Shown: positions 16,065 to 24,563, counted from the first letter of the stretch. The stretch: 64,000 nucleotides of DNA from Hymenobacter sp. HSC-4F20 (GCF_019599275.1 NZ_JAHZTD010000001.1:1-64000); one strand, 5' to 3'. Made by a program: numbers and translations. The notes: a model not told the origin generated them from the letters alone.

Positions 16065-17468
16065 TTACGACTGATAGCCTAGAATGCGCATCATCGAGTC
16101 GGCGGTTTGCTCCTCGGCAAATACCCGGTCGGTAAGGGTGCCGTCCTCGGCCCGGTCCAGAATCACCATTTTCGGGGCCGGAATCAGGCAGTGCTTTACG
16201 CCGCCGTAGCCGGAGAGACTTTCCTGGTAGGCGCCGGTGTGGAAGAAGCCCACGTACAGCGGCTCCGTATCGGTAGCGGGCTTGCGCTCCGGCAGGAACA
16301 CCTGGTAAATGTGCTTCTCGGCGTTGTAGTAGTCCTGGGAGTCGCAGGTGAGGCCGCCCAGTTGAATTTTCTTGTACGAGCGGTTCCAGCCGTTGAGCGC
16401 CAGCATGATAAAGCGCTGGTTCAGAGCCCAGGTATCGGGCAGGTTCGTAATGAACGAGCCGTCAATCATGTACCACAGCTCCTTGTCGTTCTGCAGCTTC
16501 TCGTCCAGAATGCTGTAAATCGTAGCGCCCGACTCGCCCACCGTGAAGATGCCGAACTCGGTGAAGATGTCTGGCTCGGGCACGTTCTCCTCTTCGCAGA
16601 TGCGCTTGATGGTACGCAGCACTTCGGCAATCATGTAGGGGTAGTCGTACTCCTTCTGAATGCTGGTCTGGATGGGTAGGCCGCCCCCAATATCAATGGT
16701 GGTGAGGGTAGGGCACACCTTACGCAGCTCGCAGTACTTGTGCACGAAGCGGCTCAGCTCCGACCAGTAGTAGGAGGTGTCCTTGATACCCGTGTTGATG
16801 AAGTAGTGCAGCATGGTCAGCTCAAAGCGCGGATCGTCCTTGATCTTCTGCTGATAGAGCGGCACGGCATCGGCGTAGCGGATACCCAGGCGGGAGGTGT
16901 AGAACTGGAAGCGGGGCTCCTCGTCGGAGGCTAGGCGCATGCCCACGTTGCACTTCTCGCGCACGTTGTCGTGGTAGTAGTCTACCTCGTTGGGCGAGTC
17001 GAGAATGGGCATGCAGTTCACGAAGCCGTCGTTGATGAGGCGCGTGATTTCGCGCTTATATTCCTCCGTCTTGAAGCCGTTGCAGATGATGTAGGTGTCC
17101 TTGTTGACCTTGCCTTTGGCGTGCATGGCCCGGATAATATTGGTATCGAACCAGCTGGAGGTTTCGATGTGCACCCCGTTTTTCAGGGCTTCCTCCACCA
17201 CAAAGCTGAAGTGCGAAGCCTTGGTGCAGTAGGCGTAGGAATATTTTCCTTGGTAGCCCGTTTGCTCGATGCCCAGGCGGAACCACTCTTTGGCCCGTTG
17301 AATCTGGCTGGAAATTTTGGGCAGGTAGGCGATACGCAACGGCGTGCCGTGCTTTTCTACCAACGCCATCAAATCAATATCATGGAAGCGCAACTCGTTG
17401 TCTTCGACGTGAAATTCGTCGGTCGGGAAGTCGAACGTCTGCGAAATCAGGGAGTGGTAGGTATCCAT
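16065..17468 (-). CDS. speA: Biosynthetic arginine decarboxylase (PLP, alanine-racemase fold)
   Basis: A 467-aa enzyme of the fold-III PLP decarboxylases, converting arginine to agmatine in the cytoplasm, the first step of the agmatine route to polyamines. The PLP lysine lies in YSYAYCTKASHFSF (about residue 82). Other family segments are IDIGGGLPI for phosphate binding and the C-terminal LTCDSQDYYN with the active-site Cys/Asp of the second subunit. It is shorter than E. coli SpeA, as usual in Bacteroidetes. The ATG at 17468 starts the conserved N-terminus. It is divergent from an agmatinase/arginase-family gene, supporting a joint polyamine role. Confidence 0.9.
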   Translation of the reverse strand: MDTYHSLISQTFDFPTDEFHVEDNELRFHDIDLMALVEKHGTPLRIAYLPKISSQIQRAKEWFRLGIEQTGYQGKYSYAYCTKASHFSFVVEEALKNGVHIETSSWFDTNIIRAMHAKGKVNKDTYIICNGFKTEEYKREITRLINDGFVNCMPILDSPNEVDYYHDNVREKCNVGMRLASDEEPRFQFYTSRLGIRYADAVPLYQQKIKDDPRFELTMLHYFINTGIKDTSYYWSELSRFVHKYCELRKVCPTLTTIDIGGGLPIQTSIQKEYDYPYMIAEVLRTIKRICEEENVPEPDIFTEFGIFTVGESGATIYSILDEKLQNDKELWYMIDGSFITNLPDTWALNQRFIMLALNGWNRSYKKIQLGGLTCDSQDYYNAEKHIYQVFLPERKPATDTEPLYVGFFHTGAYQESLSGYGGVKHCLIPAPKMVILDRAEDGTLTDRVFAEEQTADSMMRILGYQS

Positions 17469-17815
17469 TAAAGGAGTGTGGGGGCTGTTTTTCTGGTTGG
17501 ATAAAGAAAAAGCGCCGGGCCGAAGCATGCTTCTCCCTGACGCCAAGGGTACTACCCAATGATACAAAGCCAGCGGTATGGCTATGCCGCCATTGGGTTC
17601 AGTAAGTAGCCGTGAGATGAAGCACGACCGTTCTTTTTCTTAGCAAAAGCTTTTCCGAACTTAGGACCCGCAAAGATACCCCCTCGCGGGGGTTTTGGTT
17701 GTGCTTTGTTCGTTGGTTGCGCCGGAAGGCCCGCGCGCGTCAAGCCTAACCCGGTCTCACCCCTGGTAATCGGCAAGCATTAAAACCACCCTAACCTCTT
17801 TTCTGCCCATGTAAT
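17469..17815. promoter_or_regulatory. Divergent control region of speA and the agmatinase-family gene
   Basis: A 347-base non-coding stretch. A perfect minus-strand TATCTTTG box lies at 17678-17671, predicting a speA leader of about 195 bases, long for this genome. An inner hairpin-forming CCCCCTCGCGGGGG lies at 17680-17693. On the plus strand no clean -7 box is seen before the ATG at 17816. The leader holds a possible TTG-started 15-codon frame with RKR near its start, which is too weak to call. Confidence 0.5.
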
Positions 17816-18790
17816 ATGCGACGAATTAAGCTTCTGGAAGTCCGCTCCGAATTAGGGGCCGGAACCCGTGGCGCCAGCCTGGGCGTGGATGCCCTCCGTG
17901 TAGCCTGCCTCAACAAAGGCTCCGACTACTTCCGCCGGTTCAACTCAGTCAGCGTGCCTGACCTGAACCAAGTGCTCTTCGACCGGAATCATTTTCCGAA
18001 GGCCAAGCACATCGATTCCATTTATACGGTGCAAAAAGGCATTGCCGGCGCCGTAGAACAAACGCTGCGCTTCGGCGAGTTCCCGTTGGTACTGGCCGGC
18101 GACCACAGCAACGCCTCGGCCACCATTGCCGGCATTAAGGCCACCTACCCCTACAAAACCCTGGGCGTGGTGTGGGTAGATGCCCACGCCGATATTCACT
18201 CGCCCTACACTACCCCCTCGGGTAACATGCACGGCATGCCGCTAGCCATCAGCCTCGGCGATGATAACCGCGAGTGCCAGCGCAACCACGTAGAGCCCGA
18301 AACCGAGTTTTTCTGGCAGAAGCTAAAGAACCTGGGCGAGCCCGGCCCCAAAGTAACCGGCGACCACCTAGTGTACGTGGTGGTGCGCGACACAGAGCAC
18401 GAGGAAGATGCCATCATCGACCGCCTGGGCATCAAAAACTACAAGCTGGATGAGGTGAAGGCGAAAGGCACCCGCCAAGTGGCCCGCGAGATTTACGAGC
18501 GGCTGCGCTTCTGCGACATGGTGTACATTTCCTTCGACGTAGACTCGTTGGACTCGCGCTTCAGCAAGGGCACCGGCACGCCCGTAGAGGAGGGCCTAAA
18601 CGTGGAAGAAGCTATCAGCTTGTGCCGCGCCTTGCTGGATAATGAGCGGGTAGTGTGCTTCGAGATGGTAGAAATCAACCCCACGCTCGACAACATGAAT
18701 ACCATGGCCACCAACGCTTTCGATATTCTGGAAGCCGCCACCGACGCCATCCAGAACCGCCTGCGGATGGAGGAAGTTGTAAGCCGATAA
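17816..18790 (+). CDS. Agmatinase/arginase/formimidoylglutamase (ureohydrolase) family protein
   Basis: A 324-aa ureohydrolase. It carries the binuclear manganese motifs: LAGDHSNA (GDH, about residue 99), WVDAHADIHSP (DAHxD, about residue 122) and SFDVDSLD (DxDxxD, about residue 238). The divergent neighbour is arginine decarboxylase, so agmatinase (agmatine to putrescine plus urea) is the most likely activity. The family also holds arginase and formimidoylglutamase, and a fourth active-site segment differs enough to keep this open. An ATG at 17816 gives the conserved start RRIKLLEVRSELGAGTRGAS. Confidence 0.87.
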   Translation: MRRIKLLEVRSELGAGTRGASLGVDALRVACLNKGSDYFRRFNSVSVPDLNQVLFDRNHFPKAKHIDSIYTVQKGIAGAVEQTLRFGEFPLVLAGDHSNASATIAGIKATYPYKTLGVVWVDAHADIHSPYTTPSGNMHGMPLAISLGDDNRECQRNHVEPETEFFWQKLKNLGEPGPKVTGDHLVYVVVRDTEHEEDAIIDRLGIKNYKLDEVKAKGTRQVAREIYERLRFCDMVYISFDVDSLDSRFSKGTGTPVEEGLNVEEAISLCRALLDNERVVCFEMVEINPTLDNMNTMATNAFDILEAATDAIQNRLRMEEVVSR

Positions 18791-18801
18791 TTTATTTCAA
18801 T

Positions 18802-18853
18802 GAAAACAGAAAGCGCCCCGTTTGCTACCATGCAAACGGGGCGCTTTCTGTTT
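18802..18853. terminator. 23-bp perfect hairpin, bidirectional terminator
   Basis: Bases 18802-18824 (AAAACAGAAAGCGCC...) pair perfectly with 18831-18853, loop 6, with A and T runs at the two ends. It separates the convergent ureohydrolase and TerC genes. Confidence 0.92.
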
Positions 18854-18871
18854 TTAACGGCAATGAAGTTG

Positions 18872-19636
18872 CTACCTCTTGCCTTGGCGGTAAGGCACCC
18901 CAAACAGCCAGGAGGTGAGCAGGGGCACGGCAAATACGGCCACCGTGAGAATCGTCAGGCCGACATCGGCGGTTTCGCTGGCGAGGAAGTGGCTGAAGGG
19001 ATGCTGGGGCTGGTAGTGCTCGAACAAAGACAGCAAAAGCTTCAGGCCCAGAATGCCGATAACCACGAAGGCAGCGGTTTCCAGGAACGGATACTTGCCC
19101 ATGAGCAGCACAAACGCCTGGGCCACCAGCCGCATGGCCAGAATGCCAATAAACACGCCCCCGCAAATCAGAATGAGGTTGTCGGTAAAGGCCACCACGG
19201 CAAACACGTTGTCGATGGAAAACGCCAGGTCCATGAGCTCAATCAGGGCCACGGTGGCCCAGAAGGGACCAATCAGGCCCAGGGTGTGGCGGTAAAACCA
19301 GCTTTTTTCCTTGTCCACATCTTCTTCCTCCGCGCGGTTCTTGCTGGCAAACTGGCTGTACGCCAGATACAGCAGGTAGAGGCCGCCCAGGGGCTTCAGG
19401 TACCAGAACTGAATCAGGTAGGAAGCGAACAGCAGGCAGAGCCCCCGGAACACGTAGGCCCCGATAATGCCGTAGCGCAGGGCCTTGTGGCGCTGCTCCT
19501 TCGGCAAGTCGGAAACCATGGTAGCCAGCACGGCCGCGTTGTCCACGGAAAGTAGGCTTTCAATGATGACCAAGTTGCCCACAATGGCCAGCGCGGCCAG
19601 GGGGTTGTCGAGAATTTGCTGGAGATGAACGTTCAT
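18872..19636 (-). CDS. TerC family integral membrane protein (second paralogue)
   Basis: A 254-aa protein with about seven transmembrane helices. It has the TerC acidic motif twice: ESLLSVDNAAVLATMV (about residue 32) and LMDLAFSIDNVFAVVAF (about residue 145). It is shorter and only distantly similar to the TerC protein at 11280-12221, being closer to the YjbE/YceF-like branch. It is probably a metal-ion exporter. The ATG at 19636 lies 10 bases after a TATCTTGC box. Confidence 0.9.
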   Translation of the reverse strand: MNVHLQQILDNPLAALAIVGNLVIIESLLSVDNAAVLATMVSDLPKEQRHKALRYGIIGAYVFRGLCLLFASYLIQFWYLKPLGGLYLLYLAYSQFASKNRAEEEDVDKEKSWFYRHTLGLIGPFWATVALIELMDLAFSIDNVFAVVAFTDNLILICGGVFIGILAMRLVAQAFVLLMGKYPFLETAAFVVIGILGLKLLLSLFEHYQPQHPFSHFLASETADVGLTILTVAVFAVPLLTSWLFGVPYRQGKR

Positions 19637-19645
19637 GCGTAGGGC

Positions 19646-19653
19646 GCAAGATA
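19646..19653 (-). promoter_or_regulatory. -7 box TATCTTGC of the second terC-like gene
   Basis: On the minus strand CCTGTATCTTGC ends 10 bases before the ATG. It shares CCTGTATCTT with the promoter of the other TerC gene at 12228. Confidence 0.45.
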
Positions 19654-19807
19654 CAGGTTGCGGCATATACCCGCAGCCTGCAGCTTTGGTTGGGTTGGGC
19701 AGCAAAGTAGGGGTAGGACTAGGGGCAATAATACCAAGGCCAGCCTTGCCCCTTGTATACTTCGCGACAGCTATGTTTTTTTTCAGGAGGCTTCCAGCCC
19801 GGCTTTC

Positions 19808-19815
19808 TACCTTTG
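19808..19815 (+). promoter_or_regulatory. -7 box TACCTTTG upstream of argS
   Basis: A perfect TAnnTTTG element preceded by a T8 tract (19774-19781 area). It is the only good plus-strand box before argS and predicts transcription from about 19822. Confidence 0.55.
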
Positions 19816-19821
19816 CAGTAG

Positions 19822-20050
19822 CGGCAGCCCGGAGCGGGGCCGCGTCAACTTCTTATGAGGCCGATTCTTTGGATACGAAATCAACGACGACTCTAGCGTA
19901 AGCCGGGGCTGGGTCAGGGGCCATTCGCTGGGTAAAGGCGGGTAGGCGCCAAGGCTGGGTCTGTGGTTTACGCTGCATCCGTGGTTCGTCTCCAATTATT
20001 CATCTTCCAGAAGCCCGGTACCCGGCTTCTGTTAAAGCGTTTCGCTTTCT
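19822..20050 (+). ncRNA. Structured leader of argS (candidate attenuator or small RNA)
   Basis: About 230 untranslated bases between the -7 box and the argS start. A 13-codon frame (19855-19896) encodes MRPILWIRNQRRL, with four arginine codons (AGG and three CGA). Its stop codon overlaps an 11-bp stem that pairs AGCGTAAGCC (19895-19904) with GGTTTACGCT (19965-19974). A second hairpin (20008-20031, CAGAAGCC with GGCTTCTG) and a third (20034-20048, AAAGCG-TTT-CGCTTT) directly precede the GTG start. Arginine codons before arginyl-tRNA synthetase suggest attenuation, but a separate small RNA such as a 6S-type RNA is an alternative. Inference only. Confidence 0.4.
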
Positions 20051-21844
20051 GTGTTACTACTCGAACAAACCCTCAAGGCAGCTCTCGGGGCTGCCATCAA
20101 AAATGTATTCGACGTCGAGGTAGCGTCGCCCCAACTCACGTTGCAGCCTACGCGCAAGGAGTTTGCCGGCTCGTTTACCCTTGTCACGTTCCCCTTCACC
20201 AAGCAACTTGGCAAAGGCCCCGAGCAAATCGGGCAGGGCATCGGCGAGTGGCTGGTAGCCAACGAGCCTCTGGTAACCGGCTACAACGTGGTAAAAGGCT
20301 TTCTGAACCTGGAAATTGCCGACACTGCGTGGCTGGAGGTATTTGAGCAGCTGCGCCAGCAGCCTGCCGATGCGCCCGTGGAAACCGGCGGCCCCCAGAA
20401 CGTAGTGGTCGAGTACTCTTCGCCCAACACCAACAAGCCCCTGCACCTGGGCCACCTGCGCAACAACTTCCTGGGCTACTCAGTGGCCGAGATTCTGAAA
20501 GCTACCGGCGCCACGGTAAACAAGGTGAACCTCGTCAACGACCGGGGCATTCACATCTGTAAGTCGATGCTGGCCTACCAGCAGTACGGCAACGGCGAAA
20601 CCCCGCAGAGCGCCGGCATCAAAGGCGACCATCTGGCGGGCAAATACTACGTGCTGTTCGAGAAGCACTACCGCGAGCAGGTAAAGCAGCTGGAGGCCGA
20701 AGGCGTATTGCCCGACATTGCCAAACGCCAGGCGCCCATGATGCTGCAGGCCCAGGACATGTTGCGCGCCTGGGAAGCCGGCGACGAGGAGGTAGTCAGC
20801 CTCTGGGAGCAGATGAACGGCTGGGTGTACGAGGGCTTCAACGAAACCTACCAGACCATCGGCGTCGATTTCGACAAGTATTATTACGAGTCGGGTACCT
20901 ACTTGCTGGGCAAGGAGCGGGTAGAGGAAGGCCTGCAGAAAGGGGTATTTTTCCGCAAGGATGATGGCTCGGTGTGGGTAGACCTGCAGGCCGAGGGCCT
21001 CGACGAGAAGCTCCTGCTCCGCTCCGATGGTACCTCCGTGTACATTACCCAGGACCTGGGCACGGCCGAGCTGAAGTTTCAGGATTTCGAGTACGACCTC
21101 TCGGTGTATGTTATTGCCGACGAGCAGAACTACCACATGCAGGTGCTACGCGCCGTGCTGCAGAAGCTGGGCAAGCCCTATGCCGAGGCCATTTACCACC
21201 TCAGCTACGGGATGGTAGACCTACCCTCCGGCAAAATGAAAAGCCGCGAAGGCACCGTAGTGGACGCCGACGAGCTGGTGCGTGAGGTGGTAGAGGCTGC
21301 CAAAGCCGCTACCCTCGAAAAAGGCAAAACCGAAGGCTTGGGTGAACAGGAGGCCGAACAGCTCTACCACATGCTGGGCCTGGGCGCCCTCAAGTACTAC
21401 CTGCTGAAAGTGGACCCCAAGAAGCGGATGCTTTTCAACCCCGAAGAATCCGTAAGCCTAGAAGGTCACACCGGCCCCTTCATTCAGTACTCGCACGCCC
21501 GCATCAGCAGCATCCTGCGCAAAGCCGCCGAGCAAGGAGTAGCCGCCGATGCCAGCTTAACCAACCTCACGGAAATCCACGCCACCGAGCGGGAGATGAT
21601 TCAGGAGCTAGGCCGCTACCCCGCCGTAGTGGCCGAAGCCGCCCGTACTCAGTCGCCGGCCGTCGTGGCGCAGTACGCTTACGATATTGCTAAAGCCTAC
21701 AACCGCTTCTACACCGAAGTGCCTATCTTCATTGAGCCCGATGCCGCCAAGAAGGCCTTCCGCGTGGCGTTGTCGGCCCAAACGGCCCAGGCCATCAAAA
21801 CCAGCATGAACCTACTCGGCATTCAGGTGCCCGAGCGGATGTAG
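20051..21844 (+). CDS. argS: Arginyl-tRNA synthetase
   Basis: A 597-aa class I synthetase that charges tRNA-Arg. The HIGH-type motif is in SSPNTNKPLHLGHLRNNFLG (about residue 125). The KMSK-type motif appears as SGKMKSREGTVVDADELV, normal for many ArgRS. The N-terminal tRNA-binding Add-1 domain (about 1-110) and a C-terminal DALR anticodon domain (GPFIQYSHARISSI, about 475 onward) are intact. The GTG at 20051 is the only possible start: an in-frame TAA lies 18 bases upstream and there is no ATG before the conserved region. A structured leader precedes it. Confidence 0.96.
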   Translation: MLLLEQTLKAALGAAIKNVFDVEVASPQLTLQPTRKEFAGSFTLVTFPFTKQLGKGPEQIGQGIGEWLVANEPLVTGYNVVKGFLNLEIADTAWLEVFEQLRQQPADAPVETGGPQNVVVEYSSPNTNKPLHLGHLRNNFLGYSVAEILKATGATVNKVNLVNDRGIHICKSMLAYQQYGNGETPQSAGIKGDHLAGKYYVLFEKHYREQVKQLEAEGVLPDIAKRQAPMMLQAQDMLRAWEAGDEEVVSLWEQMNGWVYEGFNETYQTIGVDFDKYYYESGTYLLGKERVEEGLQKGVFFRKDDGSVWVDLQAEGLDEKLLLRSDGTSVYITQDLGTAELKFQDFEYDLSVYVIADEQNYHMQVLRAVLQKLGKPYAEAIYHLSYGMVDLPSGKMKSREGTVVDADELVREVVEAAKAATLEKGKTEGLGEQEAEQLYHMLGLGALKYYLLKVDPKKRMLFNPEESVSLEGHTGPFIQYSHARISSILRKAAEQGVAADASLTNLTEIHATEREMIQELGRYPAVVAEAARTQSPAVVAQYAYDIAKAYNRFYTEVPIFIEPDAAKKAFRVALSAQTAQAIKTSMNLLGIQVPERM

Positions 21845-21936
21845 CGTGCAACCTCGACTTCGCGCATCGTGGCTGTGAAACTAACAGCACGGCTGCGAGT
21901 CGTTCAGTGATGCGCGAAGCTGAGGCTTCGTGCTAC
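21841..21936. repeat. Imperfect inverted repeat starting at the argS stop codon
   Basis: Two 28-base arms (21841-21868 and 21909-21936) are complementary at about 22 positions, with identical cores CTTCGCGCATC and GATGCGCGAAG. The left arm begins on the last codons of argS (stop TAG at 21842). It looks like an interspersed palindromic element rather than a terminator, since a separate terminator follows. Confidence 0.6.
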
Positions 21937-21969
21937 AGCAGCACCACCAACCGCTGGCGGTGCTGCTGT
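21935..21969 (+). terminator. argS terminator
   Basis: An 11-bp stem, ACAGCAGCACC with GGTGCTGCTGT, followed by TTTTTCTTTT. It overlaps the last bases of the inverted repeat before it. Confidence 0.8.
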
Positions 21970-22023
21970 TTTTCTTTTGTCATCAATCTAGGCAAGGAGC
22001 GTTGGCTGCCTTGTGAAAAGCCT

Positions 22024-22605
22024 ATGAAAAGCGTAGCCGTGTATTGCGGTGCCAGCAGCGGCACCAATCAATTGTTTACCCAACAAGCGCAGGCCATGGG
22101 CAAAGCTTTAGCTGAGCGCGGCATCACGCTGGTGTACGGCGGAGGCCGGGTGGGCCTGATGGGCACCGTAGCCGACAGTGCATTGGCGCATGGGGGCAAG
22201 GTTATTGGGGTGATTCCCGATTTTCTGGTGGCTAAGGAGGTAGAGCATCAAGGCGTCACGGAGCTGCACGTGGTCAAAACCATGCATGAGCGGAAGCTGA
22301 TGATGGCCGACCTAGCCGAAGGCTTCGTGGCGATGCCCGGCGGCTACGGCACGCTGGAAGAGCTGTTTGAAGTGCTGACCTGGGGCCAACTGGGCCTGCA
22401 CCGTAAGCCCATTGGCGTGCTCAACGTGGCCGGCTACTACGACCACCTGCTTCGCGCCCTCGACCACATGGCCGACGAAGGCCTGCTGCGCCGCGAAAAC
22501 CGTAACCAGCTCCTGAGCAACCCCGACCCCAACGCCATCCTCGACGAAATGCTGGCCTACCAACCCCTCAACCTGGAGAAGTGGCTTACCCCGCGCACTA
22601 CCTAG
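22024..22605 (+). CDS. LOG family protein (TIGR00730, cytokinin-nucleotide phosphoribohydrolase-like)
   Basis: A 193-aa Rossmann-fold protein with the family motif PGGYGTLEELFE (about residue 98) and VYGGGRVGLMG near residue 36. LOG proteins cleave the N-glycosidic bond of nucleoside 5'-monophosphates; in bacteria without cytokinins they may act on AMP-like substrates. The ATG at 22024 gives MKSVAVYCGASSGTN, the usual start. It is a single gene between the argS terminator and a 30-bp hairpin. Confidence 0.9.
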   Translation: MKSVAVYCGASSGTNQLFTQQAQAMGKALAERGITLVYGGGRVGLMGTVADSALAHGGKVIGVIPDFLVAKEVEHQGVTELHVVKTMHERKLMMADLAEGFVAMPGGYGTLEELFEVLTWGQLGLHRKPIGVLNVAGYYDHLLRALDHMADEGLLRRENRNQLLSNPDPNAILDEMLAYQPLNLEKWLTPRTT

Positions 22606-22651
22606 CAAGCAGGCCCCAAGGCAAAGCACTCTTAAAAGCTACAAAGCTACC

Positions 22652-22714
22652 CGTCTAGAAACCGCAACGCCCGTTCGACTTCGGAAGTCGAACGGGCGTT
22701 GCGGTTTCTAGACG
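22652..22714. terminator. 30-bp perfect hairpin, bidirectional terminator
   Basis: Bases 22652-22681 pair without mismatch with 22685-22714, loop CGG. It ends 2 bases before the stop of the convergent synthase gene. The stem core is AACGCCCGTTCG. Confidence 0.9.
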
Positions 22715-22716
22715 AG

Positions 22717-23802
22717 TTACTCAGGCATGCGGTACACTACGGCATTGCAATTCATGCCGGCTCCAACGGAGGCAAAAACGATGGTTGTGTTCGGTGCTAT
22801 TGTATTGCCATTCAGCTTTTGCTTTACCAGCAAGTCGAACAGGGTAGGGAGGGTAGCCACCGAGGAGTTGCCCAGCCAGGAAATGGTCATGGGCATGACG
22901 TGCTCCGGAATTTCCGCCTGCCCGTAGAGGCTATAAAGGCGCTTCAGAATAGCATCGTCCATTTTGCCATTGGCCTGGTGCAGCAGCAGCTTATGCATAT
23001 CGGCCAGGGGTAGGCCGGCCTTGTCGAGACAGTCCTTAATAGCCTGCGGGACGGTTTTCAGGGCGTACTCGTAGAGCTTGCGGCCTTCCATTTTCAGGAA
23101 TAGCTCCTGGCCCTCATAGGCGGGGTTATAAGAAGCGCCCATCCGCAGCAAATGGGCCGCCTGCACGGTATCGGAACGGGTGCTGTGGCACAAAATCCCA
23201 ATGGGTTCCTCGCTCTCGCGGGCTTCCAGGAGTACGGCCCCCGCGCCGTCGGCGTAGAGCATACTGTCCCGGTCATGGGGGTCGCACACGCGCGAGAGAA
23301 CCTCGGCCCCAATCACCAGCACGCGGCGCGCATCACCCGAGCGCAAGTAATAGTCGGCCTGAATCAGGGCCTGCAACCAGCCCGGACAGCCAAACGGAAG
23401 GTCGTAGGCAATGGTATTCGGGTTTTCAATGCCCAGCTTATGCTTTACCCGAGCCGCTAGGCTGGGTACAAATTCTGAGCGTTTGTTGGTCGCACTTACA
23501 TCGCCGAAATTGTGCGCTACCAGAATATAATCCAACTGCTCCGGGTCGGCCCCGCAGGAGGTAAGCGCATCCTGCGCGGCCAGGTAGGCAATATCCGAGG
23601 TTACTTGGTCGTCGGTGACGTAGCGACGCTCCTGGATGTCTGTAATCTGGGCAAATCGCTCTACAATCTCCGCTCCAGGCTTGGTAAGCAGAGTGCCCGT
23701 GGCATCGTAGAAAGCTGCAGTGGTGAATTCCTCGTTCTTAACCACCCGGGAGGGCAAGTAGCTGCCGGTACCAGTAATAACCGAATAGCCCGTCTTACGC
23801 AT
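22717..23802 (-). CDS. 3-oxoacyl-ACP synthase III family protein (FabH-like)
   Basis: A 361-aa thiolase-fold condensing enzyme. The catalytic triad of KAS III is visible: Cys in YDLPFGCPGWLQ (about residue 140), His in LLLHQANGKMDD (about residue 275) and Asn in SWLGNSSVATLPT (about residue 310). It would join an acyl-CoA or acyl-ACP to a malonyl unit to begin a fatty acid or related chain. It stands alone, not in a fab operon, and is longer than E. coli FabH (317 aa), so a specialised starter role is possible. A TACATTTG box lies 38 bases upstream. Confidence 0.88.
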   Translation of the reverse strand: MRKTGYSVITGTGSYLPSRVVKNEEFTTAAFYDATGTLLTKPGAEIVERFAQITDIQERRYVTDDQVTSDIAYLAAQDALTSCGADPEQLDYILVAHNFGDVSATNKRSEFVPSLAARVKHKLGIENPNTIAYDLPFGCPGWLQALIQADYYLRSGDARRVLVIGAEVLSRVCDPHDRDSMLYADGAGAVLLEARESEEPIGILCHSTRSDTVQAAHLLRMGASYNPAYEGQELFLKMEGRKLYEYALKTVPQAIKDCLDKAGLPLADMHKLLLHQANGKMDDAILKRLYSLYGQAEIPEHVMPMTISWLGNSSVATLPTLFDLLVKQKLNGNTIAPNTTIVFASVGAGMNCNAVVYRMPE

Positions 23803-23839
23803 AAGCTGGAAAGCCGCGGAATGAAGACGCGTCAGTTAT

Positions 23840-23847
23840 CAAATGTA
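23840..23847 (-). promoter_or_regulatory. -7 box TACATTTG of the FabH-like gene
   Basis: Perfect TAnnTTTG on the minus strand, 38 bases before the ATG at 23802. Confidence 0.6.
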
Positions 23848-23900
23848 CAGATTTTTGGCATTGCTGGATTTTCGTGCGCTACAAACCTCCGCCGTAGCTG

Positions 23901-23908
23901 TACCTTTC
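23901..23908 (+). promoter_or_regulatory. -7 box TACCTTTC of the glutathione peroxidase gene
   Basis: TACCTTTC, one base off the consensus, 74 bases before the ATG at 23982 and divergent from the FabH-like promoter. Confidence 0.4.
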
Positions 23909-23981
23909 TTGCCAACCCGGCTGGCCCGAACATTGCGTATATCAGTCGGTTCTTCTCTGACTTCTTCTTACCACCCCTGCC

Positions 23982-24563
23982 ATGAAAGTTTTTCTTTTGC
24001 TGGGCGCGTTGGCTGCTACCGGCTTCGCTACCCTTCCATCCCATTCAACCCCTGCGGCCATGACCCCCGAAACTACCGCCCCCGCCCCGGGCACCGTCTA
24101 CGACTTCACCGTGAAGAGCATTGACGGGAAAGACGTGAAGCTTAGCCAGTACAAAGGCAAAAAGCTGCTCATCGTCAATACCGCTTCGGAGTGCGGCTAC
24201 ACCCCGCAGTACAAGGAACTGGAGGAACTCTACAAGAAGCACGGCGATAAAGTGGTGGTGCTGGGCTTTCCGGCCAACAACTTCGGCGGTCAGGAGCCGG
24301 GTACTGAAGCCCAGATTGCGACTTTCTGCGAGAAAAATTACGGCGTAACCTTCCCCTTGTTCAGCAAGATTTCGGTGAAGGGAGATGACACGGCTCCGCT
24401 TTACAAGTTCCTGGCCGATAAATCGAAGAACGGAGCCATCGGCGACGCGCCCACCTGGAACTTCTGCAAGTACTTGGTAGACGAAACCGGCCACGTGGTG
24501 GCGTTCTACCCCTCCAAGGTAAAGCCGATGAGCGACGAGCTAGTAGCCGCCATTCTAAAGTAA
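23982..24563 (+). CDS. Glutathione peroxidase family protein, exported
   Basis: A 193-aa thioredoxin-fold peroxidase. A signal peptide is likely at residues 1-21 (MKVFLLLGALAATGFATLP). The active-site Cys is in NTASECGYTPQYKELE (about residue 70), Gln in GFPANNFGGQEPG and Trp in PTWNFCKYLVD complete the site. It uses cysteine, not selenocysteine, so it probably reduces peroxides with thioredoxin-like donors in the periplasm. It is a single gene with a strong downstream terminator. Confidence 0.92.
   Translation: MKVFLLLGALAATGFATLPSHSTPAAMTPETTAPAPGTVYDFTVKSIDGKDVKLSQYKGKKLLIVNTASECGYTPQYKELEELYKKHGDKVVVLGFPANNFGGQEPGTEAQIATFCEKNYGVTFPLFSKISVKGDDTAPLYKFLADKSKNGAIGDAPTWNFCKYLVDETGHVVAFYPSKVKPMSDELVAAILK

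Noticed and set aside
17582..17776. A minus-strand frame ending in a Lys-rich FGKAFAKKKNGRASSHG segment
   Set aside because: The end looks protein-like, but the predicted transcript start (about 17664) lies inside it and no start codon follows in frame; kept only as part of the speA leader.
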